Origin: Deltaproteobacteria bacterium
GTDB taxonomy: Bacteria > Desulfobacterota > Syntrophobacteria > BM002
Direction: 5' to 3'
NCBI GenBank assembly: GCA_020353155.1
Contig: CP070689.1
Location: 652,690-686,681 of the forward strand
DNA length: 33,992 bases
Position 1 is the stretch's first letter. Each line of letters starts with the position of its first letter. Positions 8,071 through 16,520 of this stretch are shown piece after piece. The position numbers and the translations under genes are program-made. The notes beneath the pieces are model-generated. The model made no database searches. It saw only the letters and a program-made list of their open reading frames with translations, and was not told where the DNA came from.

Positions 8071-8104
8071 TTTAAAAAAGGGCAGGCCAAATATTGACCT
8101 GCCC
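8071..8104 (-). terminator. Rho-independent terminator between livK and livH (attenuator)
   Basis: On the minus strand GGGCAGG (plus 8098-8104) pairs with CCTGCCC (plus 8080-8086), extended by TCAA/TTGG-type pairs around an ATAT loop, and is followed at once by six T (plus 8074-8079). It starts 21 bases after the livK stop codon. Such a partial terminator lets the binding protein be made in excess over the permease and ATPases. Confidence 0.75.
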
Positions 8105-8125
8105 TTCAGCCACATCTTCAAGTGC

Positions 8126-9241
8126 CTATTGCAGTTGCTGTTTGGAGCTGGCCCACTTGCCGTTTTTGATTTCTTTTATGAAAGCTGCTTTGAGGCAGTC
8201 ACCATTTTCATCAAAGTAGGTCTTGCCCGCAACTCCTACGTAAGCCTTATCTAGGGAGTTGATCCCCGCCAGATAGGCCTGAATATTTTCTCGGTCCATT
8301 CCTACTGCTTTAATGGCTTCTGCTGCCATGCCCACCGCATCGTAGGTGTTCGCGGCAAACCAGTTGGGATCCTTCCCGTAAACCCGTTTGTATGATTCGA
8401 TGAATTTAGCGGCTTGCGGCCCCGCCTTGTCCGGCAAAAATGGTGTGGTGACGAAGAGTCCCTCGGCATCTGGATTCCTGACCATGAGGTCGTCGTCAAG
8501 ACCGTCAGCCCCGAACAGACTAACCTTCAAACCCAGACTGGCCGCCTGGGTAGCAATGAGGGTTCCCTGGGGCGCATAGCCGGGATTGAAGATGGCATCC
8601 GGCCTCATCATCTTGAACTTGGTGAGCTGGGGCTTGAAGTCAGTGGTGTCTGAAGTGTAAGCTTCAGTTCCGAGTATTTTGATGCCCCGCTTTACTGCCT
8701 CTTTCATAAAGGCGCTCATCAACCCCAAGGAGTAATCGTTGACCTCATAAAATACTGCTATGCGTTTGAAACCTTTCACTTCATCCACGTAGCGGGCGAG
8801 AAAGGCCCCCTGAAAGTCGTCCCTGTAGACATTGCGGAAGTAGTATGGGCTCATCTTACCGATATCCACATTGGTGGATGCAGGAGAGATGGCCGGTAGT
8901 TTGGCCTCCCGGTAAACGGGCAGGGCAGCCAATGTGGCCGAACTGCAAAGGTGGCCAACAACTACGACCACCTCTGGGTCGTTGGCTAACTTAGTGGCAA
9001 CAGTAGCTGCCTCCTTGGGATCACACAACTCGTCTTCCAATACAATCTTTACCTTGTTACCATTGATTCCTCCGGCGGCGTTTATCTCGGAAGCCTTGAG
9101 AGCAGCACCATTCTTCACTCCTTCACCGAATGAGGCCAGCTGGCCAGTGAAGGGTGAAGCCACTGGGATCTTGATGGTGTCAGCATAAGCCACCCCGGTC
9201 ACAAGGCCCAAAACTAAAACCACGTACAACAGTTTCCTCAT
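8126..9241 (-). CDS. livK: Branched-chain amino acid ABC transporter substrate-binding protein LivK
   Basis: 371 residues. A signal peptide (about 1-20, cleavage after AYA) targets it to the periplasm. The type I periplasmic-binding fold is recognisable from IKIPVASPFTGQLASFGEG, GGINGNKVKIVLEDELCDP, the SSATLAALPVYREAKLPAIS ligand-binding segment, and NTYDAVGMAAEAIKAVG. AAGGAGGG precedes the ATG by four bases. It is the first gene of livKHMGF. The ligand cannot be read from sequence; a branched-chain or other small amino acid is the family default. Confidence 0.93.
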   Translation of the reverse strand: MRKLLYVVLVLGLVTGVAYADTIKIPVASPFTGQLASFGEGVKNGAALKASEINAAGGINGNKVKIVLEDELCDPKEAATVATKLANDPEVVVVVGHLCSSATLAALPVYREAKLPAISPASTNVDIGKMSPYYFRNVYRDDFQGAFLARYVDEVKGFKRIAVFYEVNDYSLGLMSAFMKEAVKRGIKILGTEAYTSDTTDFKPQLTKFKMMRPDAIFNPGYAPQGTLIATQAASLGLKVSLFGADGLDDDLMVRNPDAEGLFVTTPFLPDKAGPQAAKFIESYKRVYGKDPNWFAANTYDAVGMAAEAIKAVGMDRENIQAYLAGINSLDKAYVGVAGKTYFDENGDCLKAAFIKEIKNGKWASSKQQLQ

Positions 9242-9615
9242 GATACCCTCCTTCTCCTAAGATGCTCTATTCTTCATAACCGTTAAACTATGCGCTAAAA
9301 TAATTTCTATTTCTAAACAATATACATGTTGCTTTTCAAGTGGCCTCAAAAGATAGTCCATAAGCAAAAGATAAAGCAGGTGTCAAACAAAATTCGGAGC
9401 AACTCCATTGGGAAGAAATATTTCTAAGTTTTTACCTAATGGCTCCCAAATCATCTTAGCCCGGCTAAGAAAAAACAGACGCTGGAAGTTAAAGGGAAAT
9501 CTTTGTTTTACAAAAAAACATTCTGCAATTAGACACTCTTCAATCTGAACTATAAAATCTGAGATCCTGAAGTGGCCGCAGTGGCGCCAAGGCGTGACCT
9601 CATCAAATATCCGGA
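9242..9615. other. Gene-free region upstream of livK
   Basis: 374 AT-rich bases with no plausible gene. It must hold the livK promoter, but no convincing -35/-10 pair was found. The only clear structure is the 15-base palindrome CTTAGCCCGGCTAAG at 9455-9469, flanked by an A-run on the plus strand. Confidence 0.4.
9455..9469. promoter_or_regulatory. Palindrome, possible operator upstream of livK
   Basis: CTTAGCC and GGCTAAG are perfect inverted halves around one central base. The neighbouring T-run is on the wrong side for a terminator of the minus-strand genes, so a protein-binding operator controlling livK is the better guess. No specific regulator is implied. Confidence 0.3.
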
Positions 9616-10740
9616 CTAGGGATTTACTGTGGTTACGTAGTTAAACTTGCCATTTTTAACTCTGGTGACGACCAAGCTCTTGACCGTTCTGCCGTCATCC
9701 TCAATCTTTATGGCACCGGTGACCCCCTTGTAGTTTTTCGTTTCAATTAGAGCAGCCCTTATCTTGGATCCCTCCGAGGACTTAGACTTATTAATCGCCC
9801 CGGTTAGAATGAAATAGGCATCCGCCCCTAGAGCTCCGAAACCATCTACATCCCTCTTGTGTTCTTTCTTGAAGTTAGCAACAAACCTCTGACCCAAGTT
9901 GGTGCTCACCATTTCCGGGCTGAAGTGAGACGTAAGGTAAACCCCTTCCACAGCCTTGCCGCCAGCTGTTATAAGCTCCGGCACATGGGCTCCGTCGGCC
10001 ATTAGAATCGGTGTCTTTATTCCCATTTCCCTAATCTGCCTGGCTAACAAAGCATCTTCAGTGTAGTAGTTTGGTATGTATATAATATCTGGCTTTGCAG
10101 CGTTTATCTCAGAAAGCTGACGTCCAAAATCCCGGTCACCCGTCTGGATATAAGCCGTTATAAGAACCTTACCACCCATCTCCCCGAAGGCTTTCAGAAA
10201 GAGATTGCCCAAGCCGACACTATAGTCTGCCTGGGCAATGTCCACGATAACCGCCGCGGTGTTGGCCCCCATTGCTATCCTAGCCTGCCTGGCAGCAGTC
10301 TGACTTTGGAAGGAATCGTCGAAGCACGCTCGAAACACATATTTTTTGTCTCGGGTAACGAGGAGATTGGTGGCAGAGGGCGAAATCATAGGAATCCCGT
10401 ACTTTTCAGCAATGGAGCCTCCAGCTAAGGCATCCGCACTCGTTGCCCCCCCTATAATACCCACCACCTTATGTTCTTCAATTAACCTTTCTACAGCCTC
10501 GCCTGCTTCACTTTGGTCACTCTTGCTGTCCTCCAGCACCAGTTTGACTTTCCGTCCCAAGACCATACTCAGCATCTTGTGCGCTGTCTGAATGCCAAGC
10601 CATTCCATCTGGCCAAAGGCCGCAACACTACCGGTCATAGGTAAAAAAACGCCTATATTAATTGGCTCTACCGCAGCAGCCGGAAGATTCTGCAAAAATC
10701 CGAAGGCCAAGAGCAAAAAAATGCGGAACGCTCTTTTCAT
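9616..10740 (-). CDS. Second Leu/Ile/Val-type periplasmic substrate-binding protein
   Basis: 374 residues with a signal peptide (about 1-23, cleaved near PAAAVEP). Type I binding-protein fold: INIGVFLPMTGSVAAFGQ, GRKVKLVLEDSKSDQSEAGE, then IGGATSADALAGGSIAEKYG where the ligand carboxylate/amine is usually held. The C-terminal lobe has GADAYFILTGAINKS. It resembles LivK in fold but differs over most of its length, so it probably offers another ligand to the same LivHMGF permease. It is separated from livK by 374 bases and from the third binding protein by about 520 bases, and thus is likely transcribed on its own. AAGGA precedes the ATG. Confidence 0.9.
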   Translation of the reverse strand: MKRAFRIFLLLAFGFLQNLPAAAVEPINIGVFLPMTGSVAAFGQMEWLGIQTAHKMLSMVLGRKVKLVLEDSKSDQSEAGEAVERLIEEHKVVGIIGGATSADALAGGSIAEKYGIPMISPSATNLLVTRDKKYVFRACFDDSFQSQTAARQARIAMGANTAAVIVDIAQADYSVGLGNLFLKAFGEMGGKVLITAYIQTGDRDFGRQLSEINAAKPDIIYIPNYYTEDALLARQIREMGIKTPILMADGAHVPELITAGGKAVEGVYLTSHFSPEMVSTNLGQRFVANFKKEHKRDVDGFGALGADAYFILTGAINKSKSSEGSKIRAALIETKNYKGVTGAIKIEDDGRTVKSLVVTRVKNGKFNYVTTVNP

Positions 10741-10991
10741 TGTTCCTTGTCCGTCAATTAGGTGAAAAAGACAACAGTAGTCAAAAAATTAGCCCCACAA
10801 AATTCTTCAGCTGAATCTGGCAATTTTTCCTGAGAAAAACTGAGGCAGAAAGGGTTGGTTCTCCCCACCCCGAGAATATCCCACTAAGAAATGGACGGTC
10901 GACTGGTAAGGAGGCCCACTATTGATAACCGAGCGCGTTGCCCAGTGAAATGAAGTAAAGCTATCACAAGCCTAACAATGGTGTCAATCTG
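10741..10991. other. Gene-free leader region of the second binding-protein gene
   Basis: No gene. On the minus strand TTGACT (plus 10779-10784) stands 18 bases before TAATTG (plus 10755-10760), a weak promoter candidate close to the start codon at 10740. Nothing else clear is seen. Confidence 0.3.
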
Positions 10992-11222
10992 CGCAGCGCT
11001 CAGCGCTTCGCGCACTAGGGACTAGACAGTAGGCAGTAGGCACTAAGCACTACAACTCGGAACGGAGGATCTGAATATAAATCCGAATACCTGCCCACCA
11101 TGCGAACAAGGCGAGGCGGCGGGCGCAATCGGAAATTCTGACCGCTGATTTCTGATCTCTGTCTAATCTCCTCCCCCCGTCGCCCTGATGTGCCTAGTGC
11201 ATAGCGCTTAGTCCCTAGTAGA
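10992..11222. repeat. Long inverted short-word repeat between two binding-protein genes
   Basis: The left arm (10992-11052) is built of variants of CACTAGGGACTAGACAGTAGG and GTAGGCACTAAGCAC. The right arm (11190-11222), read as reverse complement, gives CTACTAGGGACTAAGCG and GCACTAGGCAC, the same vocabulary. The arms are about 140 bases apart; the spacer contains further short repeats (GATTTCTGATCTCTG, GGCGAGGCGGCGGGCG). This is the clearest example of the window's locus-specific repeat arrays. Confidence 0.7.
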
Positions 11223-11261
11223 ATGGCTGCCAGCATATGAGTGCCTTGTTAAGCAAACTAT

Positions 11262-12515
11262 CTACTTGTCATCTGCCAGCACGGGGAACTCAATAGTGGG
11301 TGGCTTCGCCGGTCTCAGTCGTCCATTGTGGATTTCGGCTACAAAAAAAGGCCTTTGACTCGTCCCATCCTGTTTGAAAAAAACCGGACCACCTATTCCT
11401 CTAAATGACTTGCTAGGTGCGGAAATCCTCCTTATAGCGCGAAGAAAATCATCTCTATTTGGTCCAGAGCGGCTCAACACTTCCAAGGCCAACTGCATGG
11501 AATCATAACCGGCCACTGCGATCCAGTCGGGCCTCCGCTTACTGAATTGCTCGAAACTCTTGACAAATTTGGACTTCTCGGGATCCTCACTGTCTAGCAT
11601 ACTCGGCTGGCAAACAAGCAGCCCCTCAGCTGCCTGGCCGGCCATTTCATAGAAATCGAGGTCCGCTAACTGATCTGGTCCTAAGACCAAACCACCAACT
11701 TTCTGTCTCCGATGCTCAACTAAGAACAAGCTGGCAGCTCTTGGCGAGGCTGCGACAAAAGTAACATCTGGCCTTGCACTTTTAAGAAATTCTACTGCCC
11801 GTGCTGCCTTTTCCGCTTTTGGATTGGTTAAAATATTCTCAACCAACTCTAAGCCCAGACGATTGGCTTCCTCCAGGAAAAAAGTGCTGAGTAAGTTACC
11901 GAAGCTTGAGCCATCGCTTAATATTGCAACTCGGGTAAGACCAAGTCCCTTTTTCGCATAGGCAGCAAGAAACGCCCCTTGCTCTCCATCCCCATACAGC
12001 AGGGGGAATAGATGACGGCTATCATCCTTCCTGATGAAGTCAGCAGAAACAGTGGGATTGATCAACGCCAGATGCACTTTTCTATAAATAGGAAGAACAG
12101 CACGAATGGTCTCTGGACATAAATAGCCAATCACAGCAATCGTTGAACCGTTGGCCGCAATGCGCTCGGCAACAGCAGTAGCGCTGCCAGTATTGCAAGG
12201 CGACTCGTATACAATCATCTCTATCCGATGGTCGGCTACCAGTCCCCCAGCTTCCTCAATCGCCATCAACGTCCCAAGTCGCAGCATTTCGCCCTCTTCC
12301 TGCAAGGGACCACCACCTGGCACCACCACTGCAATCCTCGCTGGACCACTCCACTGAGCCTTTTCCTCCTGCTCGCCGCAGTTCAAAAGTACCACACTCA
12401 TGATGACCAACAGGGCAAGGCAAAGCGAAACCGAGACAAGGCGGCGGGAAGAAAGGGAGATAAAATGACTGAAGCCTCTTATTGTTAACAAAGGAATTTC
12501 TCTGGAATGACTCAT
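11262..12515 (-). CDS. Lipoprotein Leu/Ile/Val-type substrate-binding protein
   Basis: 417 residues from the ATG at 12515; another ATG at 12521 is too close to the GAGAGG ribosome site. A long N-terminal region ends in a hydrophobic stretch and the lipobox VLLNC (Cys about residue 46), so the mature protein is probably a membrane-anchored lipoprotein. The fold is the type I periplasmic-binding kind: ARIAVVVPGGGPLQEEGEM, IGYLCPETIRAVLPIYRKVH, and a C-terminal GYDSMQLALEVLSRSG like LivK's NTYDAVGMAAEAI. It is more divergent than the other two binding proteins in this window. It starts about 40 bases after der and is likely co-transcribed with it, an odd pairing. It could bind another ligand or act as a sensor. 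Confidence 0.85.
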   Translation of the reverse strand: MSHSREIPLLTIRGFSHFISLSSRRLVSVSLCLALLVIMSVVLLNCGEQEEKAQWSGPARIAVVVPGGGPLQEEGEMLRLGTLMAIEEAGGLVADHRIEMIVYESPCNTGSATAVAERIAANGSTIAVIGYLCPETIRAVLPIYRKVHLALINPTVSADFIRKDDSRHLFPLLYGDGEQGAFLAAYAKKGLGLTRVAILSDGSSFGNLLSTFFLEEANRLGLELVENILTNPKAEKAARAVEFLKSARPDVTFVAASPRAASLFLVEHRRQKVGGLVLGPDQLADLDFYEMAGQAAEGLLVCQPSMLDSEDPEKSKFVKSFEQFSKRRPDWIAVAGYDSMQLALEVLSRSGPNRDDFLRAIRRISAPSKSFRGIGGPVFFKQDGTSQRPFFVAEIHNGRLRPAKPPTIEFPVLADDK

Positions 12516-12556
12516 CTTCATCGCCTCTCCCAGTCACCCAAGCCCCGCCTCATCCC

Positions 12557-13939
12557 TCAGGCGCGTCTCCTTCTTTTCTTCCCCTTGCCATTTTCCCTGC
12601 CTCGAAAAATCAAGCGCACGGGGGTTAAGTCAAGCGAGAATGCTTTTCGAATCTGATTTGTAAGATAGCGCTGGTAGGAAAAGTGAATTGCTTCCGGGTA
12701 GCTGACGAATAACACAAAGGTTGGTGGCTGAGAGGTCACCTGGACTCCATATAAGATCTTAGTTCGACGCCTGCCATGCATGGGTGGTTCGTGGCGGGAA
12801 ACTGCAGCTGCCAGGACTTCATTGACAGTAGAGGTTTGCACCCTCGTACAATATTGGGAGAACACATTGTTCAACATAGGCAGTAAGGTTGACACCCTCT
12901 TCCCCGTTAAGGCAGATATTCTTAATTGAGGAGCATAGGGCATGAATTTTAGCGCATCATCTACAGATTCGGTTATTTCTGCCACCCTTTTGGGGTCTTG
13001 CTGCACTAGATCCCATTTGTTGATTACCACAACAGCACCACGGCCCCGATCATGAATATATCCAGCGATGCGCACATCCTGTGCGGTGATACCCTCCGAA
13101 GCATCTAGGAGCAAAACCGCGACCTGGCATCGGTCAATACTTTTTAAAGCCTTGAGTACGCTGAACTTCTCGATTTTCTCCCGTGTCTTGCTACGCCTCC
13201 GAATCCCTGGCGTGTCTATTAGTAAATACGCTTGATTATTTAGTGTAACACTCACGTCGATGGCATCCCTGGTTGTGCCAGGTAAATCGCTCACCAGAAC
13301 ACGTTCGGACCCTAGAATGCGGTTGAGGAGAGAAGACTTGCCTACGTTCGGCCTGCCAATTATTGCCACCCGAATCCCTTTCGTCTCATCCTCTTGGGTG
13401 ATCTCTGGGGGAAGCATCTCCACCATAGCGTCCATCATATCCCTGATGCCATAACCGTGGGCAGCAGATATGGGGAAAAACTTCTCCATCCCTAGACCAT
13501 AGAACTCGTAACTGGCACTCTCTTGTTCTGGACCGTCTATCTTGTTGACCCCGTAAAGAACCGGCTTGCCGGACCGGCGCAAAAGATCCACTACCATGGC
13601 ATCACCAGAGTGTAATCCCTCTTTGCCGTCAGCCAGAAAAATCACCAAATCCGCCTCCTCAACCGCCATTTGTGCTTGCTGACGAACTTGCACCTTAAGA
13701 GGGGCCTGGCCTGCCTCTTCTTCTATTCCACCAGTATCAACTAGACAAAAAGATCTATCTCCCCAGGTGACTTGAGCAATTAGCCGATCACGGGTGATGC
13801 CCGGTGTATCATCTACTATTGCTCGGCGATCCCTGCAGAGCCGATTGAACAAGGTCGATTTTCCCACATTGGGCCGACCCACTATGGCAACAATAGGGAT
13901 AACGCTGGAACCAGTGCTAGTAGTTTGTCCCTCTACCAT
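12557..13939 (-). CDS. der: Ribosome-assembly GTPase Der (EngA)
   Basis: 460 residues; cytoplasmic GTPase needed for 50S subunit maturation. Two tandem GTP-binding domains are visible: the first with G1 GRPNVGKST (about 21-29), G3 DTGG and G4 NKID; the second with G1 GRPNVGKSS, G3 DTPGIRRRSK and G4 NKWD. A KH-like C-terminal domain follows (MHGRRRTKILYGVQ, FVLFVSYPEAIHFSYQRYL), ending in the basic tail GKKRRRRA. Length is normal for the family. It sits between amgK and a binding-protein gene, all on the minus strand with short gaps. Confidence 0.97.
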   Translation of the reverse strand: MVEGQTTSTGSSVIPIVAIVGRPNVGKSTLFNRLCRDRRAIVDDTPGITRDRLIAQVTWGDRSFCLVDTGGIEEEAGQAPLKVQVRQQAQMAVEEADLVIFLADGKEGLHSGDAMVVDLLRRSGKPVLYGVNKIDGPEQESASYEFYGLGMEKFFPISAAHGYGIRDMMDAMVEMLPPEITQEDETKGIRVAIIGRPNVGKSSLLNRILGSERVLVSDLPGTTRDAIDVSVTLNNQAYLLIDTPGIRRRSKTREKIEKFSVLKALKSIDRCQVAVLLLDASEGITAQDVRIAGYIHDRGRGAVVVINKWDLVQQDPKRVAEITESVDDALKFMPYAPQLRISALTGKRVSTLLPMLNNVFSQYCTRVQTSTVNEVLAAAVSRHEPPMHGRRRTKILYGVQVTSQPPTFVLFVSYPEAIHFSYQRYLTNQIRKAFSLDLTPVRLIFRGRENGKGKKRRRRA

Positions 13940-13941
13940 GT

Positions 13942-14085
13942 CATCTCACATTTATCATTTTCCTTTTTATTAAGAGCAACTTCCGCTCTCCACTCACTAC
14001 GGGCAATGACATAAAATGACCAATAAGATATATATGATAAATGACTCTACGCGCTCGGCTCTCTGCGCTCTGCGCTCCGTGCCTC
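13942..14085. repeat. Inverted and tandem short-word repeats between der and amgK
   Basis: CATTTATCAT (near 13948) is inverted as ATGATAAATG (about 14034-14043). The motif TGTCAT/ATGACA also recurs. Directly next to it, 14050-14083 carries GCGCTCGGCTCTCTGCGCTCTGCGCTCCGTGC-type words (tandem CTCTGCG), which run into the 3' end of amgK and encode its Arg/Glu-rich tail. Confidence 0.6.
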
Positions 14086-15138
14086 CCTTTCCAATCTGGC
14101 CGCCGCATCGGCCACTGCCTGGTGGCTCTGGTTTTCCACCAGCTCTGCCAAAGTTCGGTAATTTGAACATGAAGGTTCTGATAATAGCCGTCTCAGGCTC
14201 CGCCAAGCCGGTTTGATGTATTGGGCGAAATGTGGCCTTCCTCTTATCCTGGTCAGAAAAGAAAAGGCGGCGAGAACCTGTAAATTCCGACAAAGTGCTA
14301 CATGGTGAAACCCGTCCATAAACTCGTCAATCGACATTCCGGTCAGCTCAATTAGATTCCTGCTATGTGAAGTCAATAACTCATTTTGGATGGACTGCGG
14401 CAATTGCACGTATGGATCAAAGAGCAGCGACGCCAGATCGTACTGGGGGGGGCCCAAGCGGGCTCCCTGAAAATCTATTAGGTAAAGAATATCGCCTTTT
14501 ACCATTAAATTGCGGGACTGAAAATCTCGGTGCAGAAAAAACAATCGGCTGCCCACCTTTCCTGCCCTTGCCGCCAAAAGGGAAAAGTCACCCTCGAGAT
14601 AATCCGAATCTATTTCGAGTTCCAGTGCCCCCTCCAGAAAACTCCAGCGAAAGTATTCCAACTCTCGCCTGATGATGAAGGGCGAGTCGTAAACAGGGGT
14701 GTCGAAACAATGACTCGTGTCCAGATCCTGAGTGGCGTCTGCTTGCAACTTGAGAAGCAATTCTATGGCTTGGCGATATAAAACAATCAACCTTTCATTA
14801 GCTGATTGCACTGCCTCCTGCAAATGGACTTGGCCCAAGTCCTCCAGGAGAGTCAATCCCTCAGAGCGCGAATAACCATAAATTTCAGGTACAGGGATCC
14901 CTCTCTTGAGCAAGTGTTCTCCCATGTAGACGTAAGAGTCGTTCTCATTAGGAAAGCGCTGATCTACAAGGGGGCGCCACACTAAGACCAAGCTTCCTTT
15001 CCGGTCAGAAACGCGATAGAAAGCGCGTTCAGAGCCGTCACCCTGAAGTGGTTCCCAGCGAAACGGTCCGCCCAGCTCGGTATTCTCCCTGATCAGTTTT
15101 TCTGCTCTGATTTTTGGGAAATTAGACCGCCAGTCCAA
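14047..15138 (-). CDS. amgK: Sugar kinase AmgK-like (N-acetylmuramate/N-acetylglucosamine anomeric kinase)
   Basis: 363 residues. It belongs to the aminoglycoside-phosphotransferase/choline-kinase fold: catalytic loop LHRDFQSRNLMV (His about 203, Asp 205, Asn 210), metal site LIDFQGARLGPP (Asp about 222) and the YDLASLLFDPY segment. In Pseudomonas, AmgK phosphorylates C1 of MurNAc for the next enzyme, MurU; here a murU-like gene lies immediately upstream on the same strand and nagZ is beside it, so the assignment rests on both fold and context. The frame begins at a TTG at 15159, but a TTG at 15138 has GGGAG nine bases upstream and was preferred. The last about 15 residues (EREARSAERREPSA) are repeat-encoded and likely dispensable. 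Confidence 0.82.
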   Translation of the reverse strand: MDWRSNFPKIRAEKLIRENTELGGPFRWEPLQGDGSERAFYRVSDRKGSLVLVWRPLVDQRFPNENDSYVYMGEHLLKRGIPVPEIYGYSRSEGLTLLEDLGQVHLQEAVQSANERLIVLYRQAIELLLKLQADATQDLDTSHCFDTPVYDSPFIIRRELEYFRWSFLEGALELEIDSDYLEGDFSLLAARAGKVGSRLFFLHRDFQSRNLMVKGDILYLIDFQGARLGPPQYDLASLLFDPYVQLPQSIQNELLTSHSRNLIELTGMSIDEFMDGFHHVALCRNLQVLAAFSFLTRIRGRPHFAQYIKPAWRSLRRLLSEPSCSNYRTLAELVENQSHQAVADAAARLEREARSAERREPSA

Positions 15139-15224
15139 ATTAAAATGCTCCCTTTTCAATGGCGCTCAGGACAAAACACCATCTCGTCATTTGCTCGGCC
15201 TCTCTCAAATCCGAAATCCAAAAT

Positions 15225-16202
15225 CTACCCTCTGCCGGCTGTAAGCTTCACCTTACCCTCTGTCCCGACAACTACTCCTTCAAGGGACTCCGTCACCAGC
15301 ACTCCATCACCTATGATGCTTCTTCGGATTGAGCAGCCATTCTTAACCCTAACCTGATCCCAGATAATGCTTTCCTCTACACATACGTCACTATCCAGCT
15401 CGCACTCCTGGCCGATACAAACCATGCCATCAAGCTTGGTGTTGGAGCCGAGACGGGCCGACTGGTGAACAACCGCTTTCCCACCCACTTCAAGCCCCTG
15501 CAATGGAGCTTCTCTCAGCTGGAAAAGCTCTTGATGAACTTGAAGGTATCCTTCCAGGCTCCCCAATTCCCGCCAGTATTGTTCTTTAACCACATGTGCC
15601 ATCACTTTCTCGCCCTTTGAAATTAGCTGCAGGTAACAGTCAATTATAGATATGGGAATATCGGCCGGAATAATAGAGAGGACCTCCGGGTTCAGGACGT
15701 GAATGCCGGTAAAAGCCAGGTGTTTCTCGGCTCCACCTCTGAAACTGAGGATACGGCCATCATCGGCCACCCGTACCCCGTTAAACTGAGGTTCATCCTT
15801 CAGCACTAGGGTGACGGCAGCGCCGGAACTTTCATGCTTGAGGCAAACCTCTCTGATATCAATGGAGCTTAGGATGTCACCATTTATGACCACAAAAGGC
15901 CGCTCATCCCAAAAATCTGCCACATTACCGATGCCCCCCCCTGTGCCCAAAAGGACCTTCTCCACCTGCACATTTACAGGAATGGGAAAATTTGCCTCCT
16001 GAACCGAATCAACAAGTTTATCACTGAGATGATGGGCATTTACAATCACTTCTTCAGCACCGGCTGAGTAGAGATATTCTACCAGCCAGTGCAATAGAGG
16101 CCGGTTCTGTATTGGAATCAACGCCTTAGGCCTGCGGCGCGTCAAAGGCCGAAGGCGCGTTGCCAGGCCAGCCGCCAGAATCATCGCCTTGAATGACTTC
16201 AT
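15225..16202 (-). CDS. murU: Nucleotidyltransferase MurU-like (MurNAc-1-phosphate uridylyltransferase)
   Basis: 325 residues. Nucleotide-sugar pyrophosphorylase fold: AMILAAGLATRLRPLT (6-21), PKALIPI (25-31), VEKVLLGTGGGIGN and metal site VINGDI (Asp about 109). From about residue 250 on, hexapeptide-like repeats (ARLGSNTKLDGMVCIGQECE and after) suggest a short left-handed beta-helix, as in GlmU/ManC-type enzymes and unlike the shorter Pseudomonas MurU. Next to amgK it should convert MurNAc-1-phosphate to UDP-MurNAc, bypassing de novo synthesis. It could instead make another nucleotide sugar; the family is promiscuous. ATG at 16202 follows GGGGGAC; the frame is open to 16244 but without a better start. 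Confidence 0.8.
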   Translation of the reverse strand: MKSFKAMILAAGLATRLRPLTRRRPKALIPIQNRPLLHWLVEYLYSAGAEEVIVNAHHLSDKLVDSVQEANFPIPVNVQVEKVLLGTGGGIGNVADFWDERPFVVINGDILSSIDIREVCLKHESSGAAVTLVLKDEPQFNGVRVADDGRILSFRGGAEKHLAFTGIHVLNPEVLSIIPADIPISIIDCYLQLISKGEKVMAHVVKEQYWRELGSLEGYLQVHQELFQLREAPLQGLEVGGKAVVHQSARLGSNTKLDGMVCIGQECELDSDVCVEESIIWDQVRVKNGCSIRRSIIGDGVLVTESLEGVVVGTEGKVKLTAGRG

Positions 16203-16289
16203 CTGTCCCCCGCAATGAGATGATTCCATCTTACCACTGGACAAAGAGCTATTTGTATATAATGATTCTCTGCGTCATATAGCAGATGT

Positions 16290-16313
16290 TTTCCACAGGA
16301 GCAAATGTGGAAA
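16290..16313. promoter_or_regulatory. Inverted repeat TTTCCAC-N10-GTGGAAA, possible operator
   Basis: A perfect 7-base inverted repeat in the shared upstream region of murU and nagZ. It has no T-run on either side, so it is not a terminator. A repressor or activator site for the recycling genes is a guess from position alone. Confidence 0.3.
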
Positions 16314-16371
16314 CCAGCAACTAGGGTTGGCCCAGCCTGGCAAAGAATCCACGACCCGAGTATAAGGTGTG

Positions 16372-16446
16372 GCGCTGGAGTGTTGGAGTAATGGAGTAAT
16401 GGAATATACCTGACTTCAATTTTTTACCAGCACTCCAATACTCCCT
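16372..16446. repeat. Inverted short-word repeat upstream of nagZ
   Basis: Left arm: TGGAGTGTTGGAGTAATGGAG and following ATGG words (16376-16402). Right arm (16427-16446) as reverse complement: GGGAGTATTGGAGTGCTGG. Both are built from TTGGAGT-like words, facing each other across about 25 bases. Confidence 0.65.
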
Positions 16447-16520
16447 GAAATGTGCTCCTGTATGAAGCCACAGATTTTGTGACATACCTTGGAAGCCAGT
16501 ACAAATGAGGTATTTCTGAC

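Larger units (their letters stand above)
16203..16520. other. Divergent control region between murU and nagZ
   Basis: About 318 bases between oppositely oriented genes. It contains a hairpin or operator candidate, TTTCCAC/GTGGAAA with a 10-base loop (16290-16313), and an inverted short-word repeat at 16372-16446. No promoter pair with acceptable geometry was found for either gene. Confidence 0.45.

Noticed and set aside
9311..9339. TTGAAA-N17-TTAGAA as livK promoter
   Set aside because: The -10 matches consensus at only two of six positions.
16477..16505. TTGTGA-N17-TACAAA as nagZ promoter
   Set aside because: The implied transcription start (about 16512) would fall after the ribosome-binding GAGG at 16507, leaving it out of the message.
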